From an uncultured Bacteroidales bacterium (GTDB lineage Bacteria; Bacteroidota; Bacteroidia; Bacteroidales; Marinilabiliaceae): a stretch of 27,941 nt of DNA. Position 1 is the stretch's first letter. Each line of letters opens with the position of its first letter. Below, one piece after another: positions 7,964 to 16,741 of this stretch. Under the pieces are notes generated by a model, which ran no database searches, was not told where the DNA came from, and was given only the letters and a program-made list of their open reading frames with translations. Location: the NCBI GenBank assembly GCA_934699135.1, contig CAKUVM010000021.1, positions 1 through 27,941 on the forward strand, read 5' to 3'. The translations under genes were made by a program, and so were the position numbers.

Positions 7964-9154
7964 CTATTTTATTTCAGATGTTTTTGCAGCAGCAGCCCGC
8001 TGCTCTCGCGCCTCGTGGCTGATGGCCAGCATGATGCCGAAGGCCATGCCCATGCACACGTTGGACGTTCCGCCCATGCTGACCAGCGGCAACGTCTGCC
8101 CTGTGACCGGCATAAGGCCCACGCCCACGGCCATGTTTATGAGAGCCTGAAACGTGAGCAACAGACCCAGGCCGAAGACCAGGTACATGCGGAACGGCTT
8201 GTTGCAGTGGCGAGCCACGTAGAACGCCCTCGCAAATATAGCAAAGTAAGCGACCAAGATGACCAGGCAGCCAGGAAAGACCCCATACTCCTCAATGATG
8301 ATGGCGAAGATGAAATCGCTGAAAGCCATTGGGAGAAAGTTCTTCATATAGCTGTTTCCCGGCCCCTTGCCGAAGAGCAGCCCGCCGGTGCAAACGGCAG
8401 CCTTGGCCTGCTCTGCCTGATAGTTTCCCGCCGCGCTCTCCTCGGCATTGGAGCCGCCAATATACCTCTCAACCCTGGCCCTCCACGTGCCCAGACGGTA
8501 GAAGCGGCTAGACAGCTCGCCAAGCTGCGGGGCGAAGAGCAACGCCAAGGCCAGCACCCCGCCAACAATCATGGTGGAGCCCAACAGATATATTATGGAG
8601 ACGCGGGCCACGAACATGACAATCCACACGGAAGCCACTATGAGGATGCACGTGGAGAGATTTTCCAACACAATGAGCATACATACCAACGCCGTGGCCC
8701 CGGCAATGAACCAAAAAGCCTTGGTGGGGTTGTCATAGTGACGCGACAATTGACGCGCCACAAAAATCATGAGGAAGAACTTGGACAGCTCCGACGGCTG
8801 GAACGATATGCCGCCTACCGAGAGCCAACGCGAGGCCCCATTGATGCTGGTCCCCACCACAAGCGTGGCGGCCTGTAGGATCACCGCTATGCCCAACAGA
8901 ATCCAAGACAGGCCATACCACACGCGTGGGCTGATGCGGCTGACACACCCCATGAAGCCCACGCCCAAGGCGAGCATGAACAAGTGGCGCATGATGACGC
9001 GCGCAATGTCTCCATCGCCGCCGTGCTGATAGGCCAAGACGCTGGAGGAGCTATAGACAGCCAGCACAGAGGCCACGACAAGTGCGGCTATGGCGGCAAG
9101 CATATACTTGTCTCCGCGAAAAAGCGACCTGAACTTTTGCCACGCTGTTGTCAT
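7964..9154 (-). CDS. ftsW: Septal peptidoglycan polymerase FtsW (SEDS family)
   Basis: Multi-spanning glycosyltransferase that polymerises lipid II at the septum together with FtsI. The 396 residues are rich in hydrophobic spans (about ten predicted by eye). SEDS signatures are NGASRWLSVGGISFQPSEL around residues 110-128, FGKGPGNSYMKNFLP, and FSDFIFAIIIEEYG, whose Asp matches the catalytic Asp region. GLMPVTGQTLPLVSMGGTS lies near the C-terminus. RodA is the paralogue with the same fold, but position between murD and murG makes FtsW the better call. The start is ATG, 30 bases after the murD stop. Confidence 0.95.
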   Translation of the reverse strand: MTTAWQKFRSLFRGDKYMLAAIAALVVASVLAVYSSSSVLAYQHGGDGDIARVIMRHLFMLALGVGFMGCVSRISPRVWYGLSWILLGIAVILQAATLVVGTSINGASRWLSVGGISFQPSELSKFFLMIFVARQLSRHYDNPTKAFWFIAGATALVCMLIVLENLSTCILIVASVWIVMFVARVSIIYLLGSTMIVGGVLALALLFAPQLGELSSRFYRLGTWRARVERYIGGSNAEESAAGNYQAEQAKAAVCTGGLLFGKGPGNSYMKNFLPMAFSDFIFAIIIEEYGVFPGCLVILVAYFAIFARAFYVARHCNKPFRMYLVFGLGLLLTFQALINMAVGVGLMPVTGQTLPLVSMGGTSNVCMGMAFGIMLAISHEAREQRAAAAKTSEIK

Positions 9155-9184
9155 GGGAATCGAGGTTTTTGTGAGCTTGCGAAA

Positions 9185-10513
9185 CTAGAGCTTATCAACC
9201 TCTTGGCGGAAGAGGTCGCCACGATTCTCGTAGCTCGTGAACAAGTCGAAGCTCGCGCAGCATGGCGAGAGCAGCACCACGTCTCCGGCCGAGGCCAGGT
9301 CGTGGCAAGCCTTAACGCAGTCGGCCATGCCGTGAGTGTCCACAATGGTGGGGATCACGCCCTTGAAAATGTCTAGCAGTTTCGCGTTATCCTTGCCCAG
9401 GCATACCAGGGCCTTGACCTTTTGGCGGCACAGGTCGAAGAGTGCGGAATAGTCATTGCCCTTATCTTTGCCGCCAGCAATCCAGACCACGGGCCTCGTC
9501 TGCGCGTCGAGGGCGAACCACGCCGCGTCTACATTGGTGGCCTTGGAGTCGTTGACATAGTCCACGCCATCGAGCGTCCGGACAAGCTCCAGCCTGTGCG
9601 GCGCGTTGCGGAACGTACGCAGCGCGAGGGCAACGTCTTTGGGGCGGACGCCAACTGTGAGAGCCGCGGCTATGGCCTGCATGGAGTTGTAGACGTTGTG
9701 CAGGCCCTTTATGGATATGTCTGCCAGATGGAAAGACGCCGTCACGTTGCCCAACGAGACTGATATGGCCTCCGCATTGGCGTTGACAAAGGCCGAACGG
9801 CCGATGGTGGAGACTGGCACGCACCGCGCGGCAGGGTTGTTGAAATAGGCCAACGTGCCCTTGTCATCGGCGTTGTAGATGAACGTCTTGTCTGGCCCCA
9901 TGTTTTGGGTGATCCTATATTTTGCACGGGCGTAATTGCCAAAGTCGTGGTCGTAGCGATCGAGGTGGTCTGGCGTGATGTTGCAGAGGATGGCCACGTC
10001 GCAGGCGAAGTCATACATATCGTCTAACTGAAAGCTGCTGAGCTCGATGACGTACCAGTCGGGCTCATTGCCCCCGGCCACCTGGCGCGCCATGCTGAAG
10101 CCCACGTTGCCAGCCAGCGAGGCACGCATGCCAGCCGAGGTGAGGATGTGGTGCGTGAGCAGCGTTGTGGTGGTCTTGCCGTTGGCTCCGGTTATGCCGA
10201 TGAACTTGGCCTTGCTGTATCGGCCCGCGAACTCAATCTCTGATATGACAGGCACGCCTTTGGCACGTAGAGCCATGACGAGCGGCGCCGTCTCCGGTAT
10301 TCCGGGGCTCTTTACAACCAATTGGGCGTCCATCACGCGCGCCTCTGTGTGTCCACCCTCTTCAAAGTCAATGTTTTCGCGGCGCAGCTCGTCACGATAT
10401 TTATCTTTGAGCGGCGCGCTGTCTGACACCAAGACGTCAAACCCCTTGACGCGGCCCAAGATGGCGGCTCCGACACCGCTCTCGCCACCACCCAGCACAA
10501 CTAGTTTCTGCAT
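9185..10513 (-). CDS. murD: UDP-MurNAc-L-alanine--D-glutamate ligase MurD
   Basis: ATP-dependent ligase that adds D-glutamate to UDP-MurNAc-L-Ala in the cytoplasm. The 442 residues show the N-terminal VVLGGGESGVGAA (5-17), KSPGIP (68-73), the ATP loop GANGKTTTT (109-117), the ITPDHLDRYDHDFGNY segment, and NDSKATNVDA followed by WIAGGKDKG in the C-terminal domain. NDSKATN is particularly typical of MurD and separates it from MurC, MurE and MurF. Only 2 bases separate its ATG from the mraY stop, so translation is probably coupled. Confidence 0.97.
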   Translation of the reverse strand: MQKLVVLGGGESGVGAAILGRVKGFDVLVSDSAPLKDKYRDELRRENIDFEEGGHTEARVMDAQLVVKSPGIPETAPLVMALRAKGVPVISEIEFAGRYSKAKFIGITGANGKTTTTLLTHHILTSAGMRASLAGNVGFSMARQVAGGNEPDWYVIELSSFQLDDMYDFACDVAILCNITPDHLDRYDHDFGNYARAKYRITQNMGPDKTFIYNADDKGTLAYFNNPAARCVPVSTIGRSAFVNANAEAISVSLGNVTASFHLADISIKGLHNVYNSMQAIAAALTVGVRPKDVALALRTFRNAPHRLELVRTLDGVDYVNDSKATNVDAAWFALDAQTRPVVWIAGGKDKGNDYSALFDLCRQKVKALVCLGKDNAKLLDIFKGVIPTIVDTHGMADCVKACHDLASAGDVVLLSPCCASFDLFTSYENRGDLFRQEVDKL

Positions 10514-10515
10514 GA

Positions 10516-11766
10516 CTATCTAATTTTGAGCGTTACGACGGTAAGCATGGCCAAGATAATGCCCACGAGCCAGAAGCGTGAGACGATCTTGGGCTCCGGC
10601 AATCCCATCTTCTGGAAATGGTGGTGGAGCGGCGCCATAAGGAATATCCTGCGCCCCTCGCCATACTTGCGTTTTGTATATTTGAAGTAGCTAACCTGCA
10701 TGATGACAGACAGGTTCTCAACCAAAAAGATGCCGCACAAGACCGGAATGAGCAGCTCCACATGGATGAGGATGGCAAAGACGGCAATGATCCCGCCAAT
10801 GGTGAGCGAACCCGTGTCTCCCATAAAGACCTGCGCCGGATAGGCGTTATACCACAAGAAACCTATGGTGGCGCCCACGAACGCCGCCATGTAGACCACC
10901 AGCTCTGACGAGTTGGGGATGAACATGATGTTCAGATAGCTGGCGAAATCGAAGTGGCTGGAGACATAGGCAAAGACCATGAGGGCCGCGCCGATGATGG
11001 ACGACGTGCCGGCGGCCAAACCGTCTAGTCCGTCCGTCATATTGGCTCCGTTGCTCACCGCCGTTATGATGAAGATGGTGACGAGGGCGAATATGACCCA
11101 ACCCACGGCATCGCGATATTGCCCCGCCCAATTGGAAAGCGAGCGATAGTCGAACTGATGGTTCTTAAAGAACGGGATGGTGGTGATGGGGGCCTTGGTT
11201 ATGTGCTGCATAGACGGGGCCTGAGGCCGCGCCTCGGCGCGCGTGTCGGCCTGCTCCACCGCGGCTCCGGCCTTGACGGGCGCCGAGCCCAACCGCACGA
11301 CCACGTCGTCATTGAAATATAGCGTCGCGGCCACGATGACGCCAAGGCCAACCTGGCCCACAATCTTATATCTGCCAGACATTCCCTCCTTATTCTTGCG
11401 GAAGACCTTGATATAGTCGTCCAAGAAGCCTATGACGCCGAGCCAAATGGTGGAGACAATCATGAGGATGACATACACATTGTCTAGTCTGCAAAGCAGC
11501 AACACGGGAAGGAGGATGGACAAGATGATGATGATGCCGCCCATGGTCGGCGTCCCCTTCTTTTGCAGCTGCCCCTCAAGGCCAAGGTCGCGCACAAGCT
11601 CGCCAATCTGCTGCTTTTGGAGCAGGCCGATGATGCGACGGCCAATGATGGTGGCGCAGACGAGCGACAAGACTAGAGCCAGAGCCGCCCTGAAAGATAT
11701 GTATTGGAACAGTCCGGCACCCGGCACTCCGTTCTCGCCCAGGAAGCGGAAGAAGTAATATAGCAT
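10516..11766 (-). CDS. mraY: Phospho-MurNAc-pentapeptide transferase MraY (makes lipid I)
   Basis: Integral membrane enzyme that moves phospho-MurNAc-pentapeptide onto undecaprenyl phosphate, giving lipid I. Motifs are KKGTPTMGG (69-77), GFLDDYIKV (113-121), SNGANMTDGLDGLAAG (238-253), FMGDTGSL and a C-terminal APLHHHFQKMG. About ten membrane spans are visible. At 416 residues it is longer than the ~360-residue proteobacterial enzyme, mainly because of an Ala/charged insertion around residues 155-215; longer MraY proteins of this kind are usual in Bacteroidota. It sits between murE and murD, and the ATG has no Shine-Dalgarno sequence. Confidence 0.97.
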   Translation of the reverse strand: MLYYFFRFLGENGVPGAGLFQYISFRAALALVLSLVCATIIGRRIIGLLQKQQIGELVRDLGLEGQLQKKGTPTMGGIIIILSILLPVLLLCRLDNVYVILMIVSTIWLGVIGFLDDYIKVFRKNKEGMSGRYKIVGQVGLGVIVAATLYFNDDVVVRLGSAPVKAGAAVEQADTRAEARPQAPSMQHITKAPITTIPFFKNHQFDYRSLSNWAGQYRDAVGWVIFALVTIFIITAVSNGANMTDGLDGLAAGTSSIIGAALMVFAYVSSHFDFASYLNIMFIPNSSELVVYMAAFVGATIGFLWYNAYPAQVFMGDTGSLTIGGIIAVFAILIHVELLIPVLCGIFLVENLSVIMQVSYFKYTKRKYGEGRRIFLMAPLHHHFQKMGLPEPKIVSRFWLVGIILAMLTVVTLKIR

Positions 11767-11805
11767 TTGGAGCTACTGTTTTATTAGTGATCTGATTCCG
11801 TTGAC

Positions 11806-13287
11806 TTACAGTTTTTCCAGTTCCTCACGGTCGCTGAAGTGGTGCTTCACGCCCATGACCTCCTGATAGTCCTCATGCCCCTTGCCGGCCACAAGCACAA
11901 TGTCTCCAGGCTTGGCCATCGCGGCGGCCGCCCTTATGGCCTCGCGGCGATCCACAATGGTGAGGGTCTTTGCCATCTGGTTGTCATCAAGCCCCGCCTT
12001 CATGTCGGCCAGGATGGCCTCGGGGTCTTCGGAGCGTGGGTTGTCACTCGTCAAGATTACGCGGTCGGAGCGCAATACGGCCTCTTGCGCCATCTCTGGC
12101 CTCTTGGTCTTGTCGCGGTCCCCGCCACATCCTACCACGCATATGACTTGCTGCGCGCCGCGCCTCACCTCGTTGATCGTTGACAGCACGTTGAGCAACG
12201 CGTCTGGCGTATGGGCATAGTCCACGATGGCCGTGGCGCCGTTTTTGAGCCTGACGGTTTGGAAACGCCCCTCGACGGGCTTGAGCGAGCTCAAGGCCAC
12301 CAAGGCCTGATGGGGGTCGAAGCCCAGCTCCACGGCCGCGCCAAATATGGCCAGGAGATTATACGCGTTGAAGCGGCCCACGAACTGCATATAGGCCTCC
12401 TCTTCGCAGGGCGGCTCCGCACGGTCGGCAGAGAAGCGGATGAGCATCCCGTCCATGCTGTCTTCAATCACAAATGCCTTATAGTCCGCGAGGGTCTGGA
12501 GAGAGTAGGATCGGCGGCGCGCCTTGGTGTTTTGCAACATCTTGGAGCCGTTCTTGTCATCGATATTGGTGAGGGCGAAAGCCTCCTTCTTCAGGCCGTC
12601 AAAGAAACCTTTTTTGGCCGCGATGTAGTTGGCGAAGGTCTTGTGAAAGTCAAGATGATCATGCGTGATGTTGGTGAAAATGCCGCCATCGAAGTCCAGC
12701 GCCGCAATGCGCCTCTGCACCACGCTGTGGGAGCTGACCTCCATAAAGCAATATTCGCAGCCCTCGTCCACCATGCGCCTCATTGTCTTCTGCAAGGTTA
12801 TGGCGTCGGGCGTGGTCTGCATGGCGGCCGCGCCGTCCTGCCCCACATAGTTGGCCACGGTGGAGAAGAGGCCGCTCTTGTGCCCCAAGACCGTGGTGAG
12901 GCGATAGAGGAGCGTGGCTATGGTGGTCTTGCCGTTGGTGCCCGTCACGCCCACAAGCTTGAGGCTCCGCGACGGGTGGCCATAGAAGGCCGACGCGAAG
13001 TGGCCAAGAGCCTCATGAGTGTCCGCCACGGTGACGACGGCGCAGTCTTCCGGCACCTCGCACTCCGGGGCTCGCTCGCAGACAATGGCGCGGCAGCCGG
13101 CCTTGATGGCGGAGCCGATGAACGCGTGGCCGTCTGCTTTCTCCCCACATTGCGCCACAAAGAGCGAGCCGGCGACGGCCTTGCGGCTGTCTAGCGTCAC
13201 GAGGTTGATGTCGGCTTCGGCGGGGCCTGACATTGTCATGTCTTTCAGGCCGCCCCTGGCCTGCGAGAGAATGTCTTTCAGCTTCAT
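11806..13287 (-). CDS. murE: UDP-MurNAc-tripeptide ligase MurE, meso-diaminopimelate type
   Basis: ATP-dependent ligase that adds the third stem-peptide residue. The 493 residues carry the N-terminal TLDSRKA (31-37), the ATP loop GTNGKTT (116-122), MEVSSHSVVQRR, ITHDHLDFHKTF, VDYAHTPDAL, GCGGDRDKTKRPEM and GKGHEDYQE. DNPR at 415-418 is the motif that recognises meso-diaminopimelate; lysine-adding enzymes have a different sequence there. The predicted third residue is therefore meso-DAP, an inference from the motif. The gene lies 24 bases after ftsI and 39 before mraY. Confidence 0.97.
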   Translation of the reverse strand: MKLKDILSQARGGLKDMTMSGPAEADINLVTLDSRKAVAGSLFVAQCGEKADGHAFIGSAIKAGCRAIVCERAPECEVPEDCAVVTVADTHEALGHFASAFYGHPSRSLKLVGVTGTNGKTTIATLLYRLTTVLGHKSGLFSTVANYVGQDGAAAMQTTPDAITLQKTMRRMVDEGCEYCFMEVSSHSVVQRRIAALDFDGGIFTNITHDHLDFHKTFANYIAAKKGFFDGLKKEAFALTNIDDKNGSKMLQNTKARRRSYSLQTLADYKAFVIEDSMDGMLIRFSADRAEPPCEEEAYMQFVGRFNAYNLLAIFGAAVELGFDPHQALVALSSLKPVEGRFQTVRLKNGATAIVDYAHTPDALLNVLSTINEVRRGAQQVICVVGCGGDRDKTKRPEMAQEAVLRSDRVILTSDNPRSEDPEAILADMKAGLDDNQMAKTLTIVDRREAIRAAAAMAKPGDIVLVAGKGHEDYQEVMGVKHHFSDREELEKL

Positions 13288-13311
13288 AGTTGATATATGA
13301 ATTTGTTGCGA

Positions 13312-15438
13312 TCAGTTTTCGAGCGTCAGGTGAATGGCCTGGCCGCGATTAAATTTGTGACCCTCAGGCAAGCTTTGGCTCGAGACGCGGCCCAGCCCCT
13401 CGACCGAGACGGCCAGCCCCATGCCCTCCAGCAGGCTCACCGCGTCTGACGCGCCCATGCCTACGACGGCAGGCACGACGCCCCGCATAAAGAAACGCGG
13501 CCTGACGCTCACGCCATCCTTGCCGGCCTTGGCGCTCACCCAGTCTGACGCCGAGGAAGACAGCGTGCTTGGCACTTTGAGATCGGAGAGCGATCTCATG
13601 AGGTCCGGAGCCCAGCCTCCCTTGCTGAACGGCATAAGGCCCGAAGACGGCACCGCGGGCCTGGCATCGCCCTTACCTTTACGGAACTCGGCGGCATAGA
13701 CGCGGTCGGCAATGTCTTTCACCACGCTGCCGGCCACCACGTTGCCATAGTAGACGTCGTTGCTCGGGCCATAGACCATGACCACGCAGCTGTATAGAGG
13801 CTCATCGGCAGGGAAATAGCCGGCGAAAGAGGCCAGATAGCTCAATTCGCCGTCTTTTTTGTAGCCGTTGCCATCGTGCGCTATTTGCGCCGTGCCGGTC
13901 TTCCCGGCTATTTTGTATGGCGTGTCTCGGATGTTGCGGGCCGTTCCGTTCTCCACCACCCCTTTCAGCGCCGCCTGCGCCGCCCTTATGGTGCGCGACG
14001 TGGCAATGGAGTTACGCATGACGTGCGGCTTGGCCTCGGCCACTCTCGCCCCGTCTTTCATTTGGCACTCCACGAACATGGGCCTCATCATGGTGCCGTT
14101 GTTGGCCACGGCGTTATAGAACGTCAGCAGCTGCAGCGGAGTGAGGCGCACCTCGTAGCCAATTGACATCCAAGGCAATGTGATGCCGCTCCAGGTTGGG
14201 TCTGACGGGTCTTTTATGACGGAACGGTTCTCGCCCTTGATGTCTAGGCCAAGGCTGTCACAGAGCCCCATGTTTCGCAGGCAGTTGACGTACTCCTGCT
14301 TGTCGGACTCGAAGCACTTCATGACAAGTCTCGATATGCCGATGTTACTAGACACCTCAAAAGCCCTCTGCACCGAGACGTTACCATGCCCTCCGGGCTT
14401 GGAGTCCCTCATCACCCTGTCATAGAGCCTGAACTGGCCGTCGTAGGTGTCGATGGTGTCGGTCAGTTTCGCCCCCCCCTCCTCCAGGCAGGCCATGAGC
14501 GACGCCAGTTTGAACGTGGACCCTGGCTCGGCCAACTCTCCTATGGCGTAGTTGTAGTGGTCTTCAGAGTATGAGCCGTCGGGCTGCCGGCATAGGTTCA
14601 CGATGGCCCTTACGGCCCCAGTCTTGACCTCCATGAGCAACGCCACCCCGTGATCGGCCTGATGCTTTCGCAACTGGCGCAGGAGCGAGTATTCGGCCAC
14701 GTCTTGTATGTCAATGTCTATGGTGGTGACGATGCTGCGGCCATTGACAGGCGGCACGGCCTCCTCCTGAATCCACCGGCCCGTGATCTTGAGCTTATTG
14801 CTGACTCCGTCTTTTCCGCGCAGCACTTTGTCATAGGAGTTTTCGAGCCCCACCATTCCGCCTTTCTGCTTGTCTTGGTAGAGCTTGCCCACGGTTCGCG
14901 CCGCGAGGAGGCCGAAAGGCAATTTGCGGTCGTCACTCTGCTCCACCATGAAGCCGCCACGGTTTCGTCCTTTCTCAAAGATGGCGAACTCGCGCACTCT
15001 CTTGTACTCCACGTGCGATATTCGCCTATTGCCAAGGCGCAGATACCTTATTCCCTTGACTCTGGCGCGCTCAATCTGCTCTCTGTATTTCTCTGGAGAC
15101 TTGTCTTTAAAGAGATTGGAGAGCTGCGTGGCCAACTTCCAGATGTCTTTGCTAAACAGATCTTCTTTCAGTCCGTCGGCACACGGGTCCATCACAATGC
15201 GGTAGCTCGGCACGGAGCAGGCCAGCTTCCTGCCATCGCGGGCCAAGATGTCTCCCCTCTCGGCCAAGACGGGCACTTTGCGTTTGGAGTTGTTGTTGAC
15301 CATCTTGCGATACCGCTCCCCATCCACCACCTGAAGGCGGATGGTCTGGACGAGGATGGCGATGAAGGCCAGCGCGATGACGATGATTACCAACTTCATG
15401 CGCAAATATGTGGACTTAAAAGTCTTGTCCGCCGCCAT
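13312..15438 (-). CDS. ftsI: Septal transpeptidase FtsI (class B PBP) with C-terminal PASTA domain
   Basis: Crosslinks septal peptidoglycan with FtsW. The 708 residues begin with a short cytoplasmic stretch and one membrane span (about 13-33). The pedestal contains RGDILARDG (61-69). The transpeptidase domain has all three active-site motifs: STFK (Ser307, Lys310), SSN (363-365) and KTG (513-515). The last ~60 residues (VVPAVVGMGASDAV onward) form one PASTA-like domain after a variable linker. Similar sporulation enzymes (SpoVD) have this layout, but the dcw position supports FtsI. A Shine-Dalgarno AAAGGAG sits 5 bases before the ATG. Confidence 0.96.
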   Translation of the reverse strand: MAADKTFKSTYLRMKLVIIVIALAFIAILVQTIRLQVVDGERYRKMVNNNSKRKVPVLAERGDILARDGRKLACSVPSYRIVMDPCADGLKEDLFSKDIWKLATQLSNLFKDKSPEKYREQIERARVKGIRYLRLGNRRISHVEYKRVREFAIFEKGRNRGGFMVEQSDDRKLPFGLLAARTVGKLYQDKQKGGMVGLENSYDKVLRGKDGVSNKLKITGRWIQEEAVPPVNGRSIVTTIDIDIQDVAEYSLLRQLRKHQADHGVALLMEVKTGAVRAIVNLCRQPDGSYSEDHYNYAIGELAEPGSTFKLASLMACLEEGGAKLTDTIDTYDGQFRLYDRVMRDSKPGGHGNVSVQRAFEVSSNIGISRLVMKCFESDKQEYVNCLRNMGLCDSLGLDIKGENRSVIKDPSDPTWSGITLPWMSIGYEVRLTPLQLLTFYNAVANNGTMMRPMFVECQMKDGARVAEAKPHVMRNSIATSRTIRAAQAALKGVVENGTARNIRDTPYKIAGKTGTAQIAHDGNGYKKDGELSYLASFAGYFPADEPLYSCVVMVYGPSNDVYYGNVVAGSVVKDIADRVYAAEFRKGKGDARPAVPSSGLMPFSKGGWAPDLMRSLSDLKVPSTLSSSASDWVSAKAGKDGVSVRPRFFMRGVVPAVVGMGASDAVSLLEGMGLAVSVEGLGRVSSQSLPEGHKFNRGQAIHLTLEN

Positions 15439-15443
15439 TAAAT

Positions 15444-15450
15444 CTCCTTT
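15444..15450 (-). promoter_or_regulatory. Shine-Dalgarno site of ftsI
   Basis: On the minus strand AAAGGAG is followed by 5 bases and then the ftsI ATG at 15438. It stands out because most genes in this window, as in Bacteroidota generally, have no such site. It supports the chosen start of the 708-residue protein. Confidence 0.7.
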
Positions 15451-15471
15451 CGTCCTATTGGCGAAACCCGC

Positions 15472-15798
15472 CTAGTTTTCCACAATCCGCGGAGGCTCGG
15501 TCAGCTCCTTGAGGCCGAGGCCCTCGTCCTCTACCCTGCGCAGCACCTCGCTTTGCTTGCTCATGTTCATGAGCTGGCTCTGTGTGGTTATGTGTTCATA
15601 GCGCAGCTCCTTAATCTCGGACTGGAGGTCGTTGATGGCGCGGAGTTTGCGCTCTGTGTCTAGGTTATTGGTTATATATATGAAAATGAGGAAGGCAATG
15701 AAAATGAGATGCCCTGGCGTAAAATCCAGAGGGAGTGACACTTGGCCATTAGAGAGCCTTTGGAGCCACTTCAGCACGGAGTCTGAGCCCGCGGCCAT
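15472..15798 (-). CDS. ftsL: FtsL-like cell division protein
   Basis: A small bitopic protein of 108 residues that probably acts in the FtsQLB-type complex activating FtsW-FtsI. It has a short N-terminal part, one membrane span (HLIFIAFLIFIYITNN), a coiled-coil-like stretch of about 45 residues (LQSEIKELRYEHITTQSQL) and a C-terminal tail ending EPPRIVEN. Sequence conservation in FtsL is low, so the call rests on topology and position between rsmH and ftsI. ATG at 15798 is chosen over an upstream GTG (15831) because AAAGGAGG lies 7 bases before it and it forms a TGATG junction with the rsmH stop, sharing one base. Confidence 0.85.
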   Translation of the reverse strand: MAAGSDSVLKWLQRLSNGQVSLPLDFTPGHLIFIAFLIFIYITNNLDTERKLRAINDLQSEIKELRYEHITTQSQLMNMSKQSEVLRRVEDEGLGLKELTEPPRIVEN

Positions 15799-16730
15799 CA
15801 GCGCGCCTCCTTTCCCGCCCTCACGGCCCACCTCAGCTTGGCGGAGCGCGCCCTCGGGTTTCGCTCCACCTCCTCGGCCGACGGCACAATGGGCTTACGC
15901 TGCCTGACCACAAAAGGCACGTCTACGGTGCCGAAGACGGCATCTTGTTCGGCCTGCGCCTTCTGCGGGTCGCCACTTTTCATTATGTTTTTCACCATTC
16001 TGTCCTCGAGGCTGTGATATGCTATCATGACCATCCTCCCGCCCGGGCGAATGACCTTGGCACACCCTCGCAGCATGGCGTCTAGCGCGTCCATTTCCCT
16101 GTTTACCTCGATGCGCAGGGCTTGGAAGACCTTTGTGAGTGTCTTGTTCTGCTCCGGCTTGGACGTCACGGCCTCGACAATCTCGCGCAGTGCCGCGGTG
16201 GTGGCAATGGTGGCTTCGGCCCTTGCCTTGGAAATGGCGTTGACAATGCGGAAAGGCTTGTCCACCTCGCCCCAGTTGCCCAAGACCTTAGCCAACGCGT
16301 CGGGCTCATAAGAGTTCACCACGTCCGCCGCCGTGCGGTCGGCCTTCCTGTTCATGCGCATATCTAGCGGCCCGTCTTGACGGAAAGAGAAACCCCTGCC
16401 GCCATCGTCAAAGTGGTGTGACGACACCCCAAGGTCTCCCAACACGCCATCGACAAGCCCAACGCCCATATAGTCCACAAAATCCGCAAGATAGCGGAAA
16501 TTGTGGTGAACGAGCGTGAAGCGCGGGTCGTCTGGGACGTTGGCCAAGGCATCGTCATCTTGGTCAAAGGCAATGAGGCGGCCGTCCGGGCCTAGCCGGC
16601 GAAGAATCTCGCGGCTGTGCCCTCCCCCGCCAAAGGTTACGTCTACGTATGTGCCATCAGGACGGATGCCAAGGGCGTCTACCGACTCGGCAAGCAACAC
16701 CGGCACATGGTATGTATGGTCTTGTTCCAC
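15798..16730 (-). CDS. rsmH: 16S rRNA (cytosine-1402-N4) methyltransferase RsmH (MraW)
   Basis: SAM-dependent enzyme that methylates N4 of C1402 in the ribosomal decoding centre; it is the usual second gene of dcw clusters. The 310 residues contain the family start YHVPVLLAESVD, the SAM-binding DVTFGGGGHSREIL (30-43), AFDQD (54-58), DGVLGDLGVSSHHFD, GFSFR-DGPLDMRM and the C-terminal IAYHSLEDRMVK and NPRARSAKLR. The start codon is GTG at 16730, since no in-frame ATG lies before the conserved segment. The gene follows mraZ by 11 bases and overlaps the ftsL start by one base. Confidence 0.97.
   Translation of the reverse strand: MEQDHTYHVPVLLAESVDALGIRPDGTYVDVTFGGGGHSREILRRLGPDGRLIAFDQDDDALANVPDDPRFTLVHHNFRYLADFVDYMGVGLVDGVLGDLGVSSHHFDDGGRGFSFRQDGPLDMRMNRKADRTAADVVNSYEPDALAKVLGNWGEVDKPFRIVNAISKARAEATIATTAALREIVEAVTSKPEQNKTLTKVFQALRIEVNREMDALDAMLRGCAKVIRPGGRMVMIAYHSLEDRMVKNIMKSGDPQKAQAEQDAVFGTVDVPFVVRQRKPIVPSAEEVERNPRARSAKLRWAVRAGKEAR
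15806..15813 (-). promoter_or_regulatory. Extended Shine-Dalgarno site of ftsL
   Basis: AAAGGAGG on the minus strand, 7 bases before the ATG at 15798 and inside the last codons of rsmH. It decides the ftsL start and suggests that this gene is translated both by re-initiation after rsmH and by direct ribosome binding. Confidence 0.75.
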
Positions 16731-16741
16731 TGAGGTTTGTC

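Noticed and set aside
12211..13194. 327-codon plus-strand open frame opposite murE
   Set aside because: Antisense shadow of murE, whose motifs are complete; the product is His/Gly/Val/Arg-rich without a recognisable domain.
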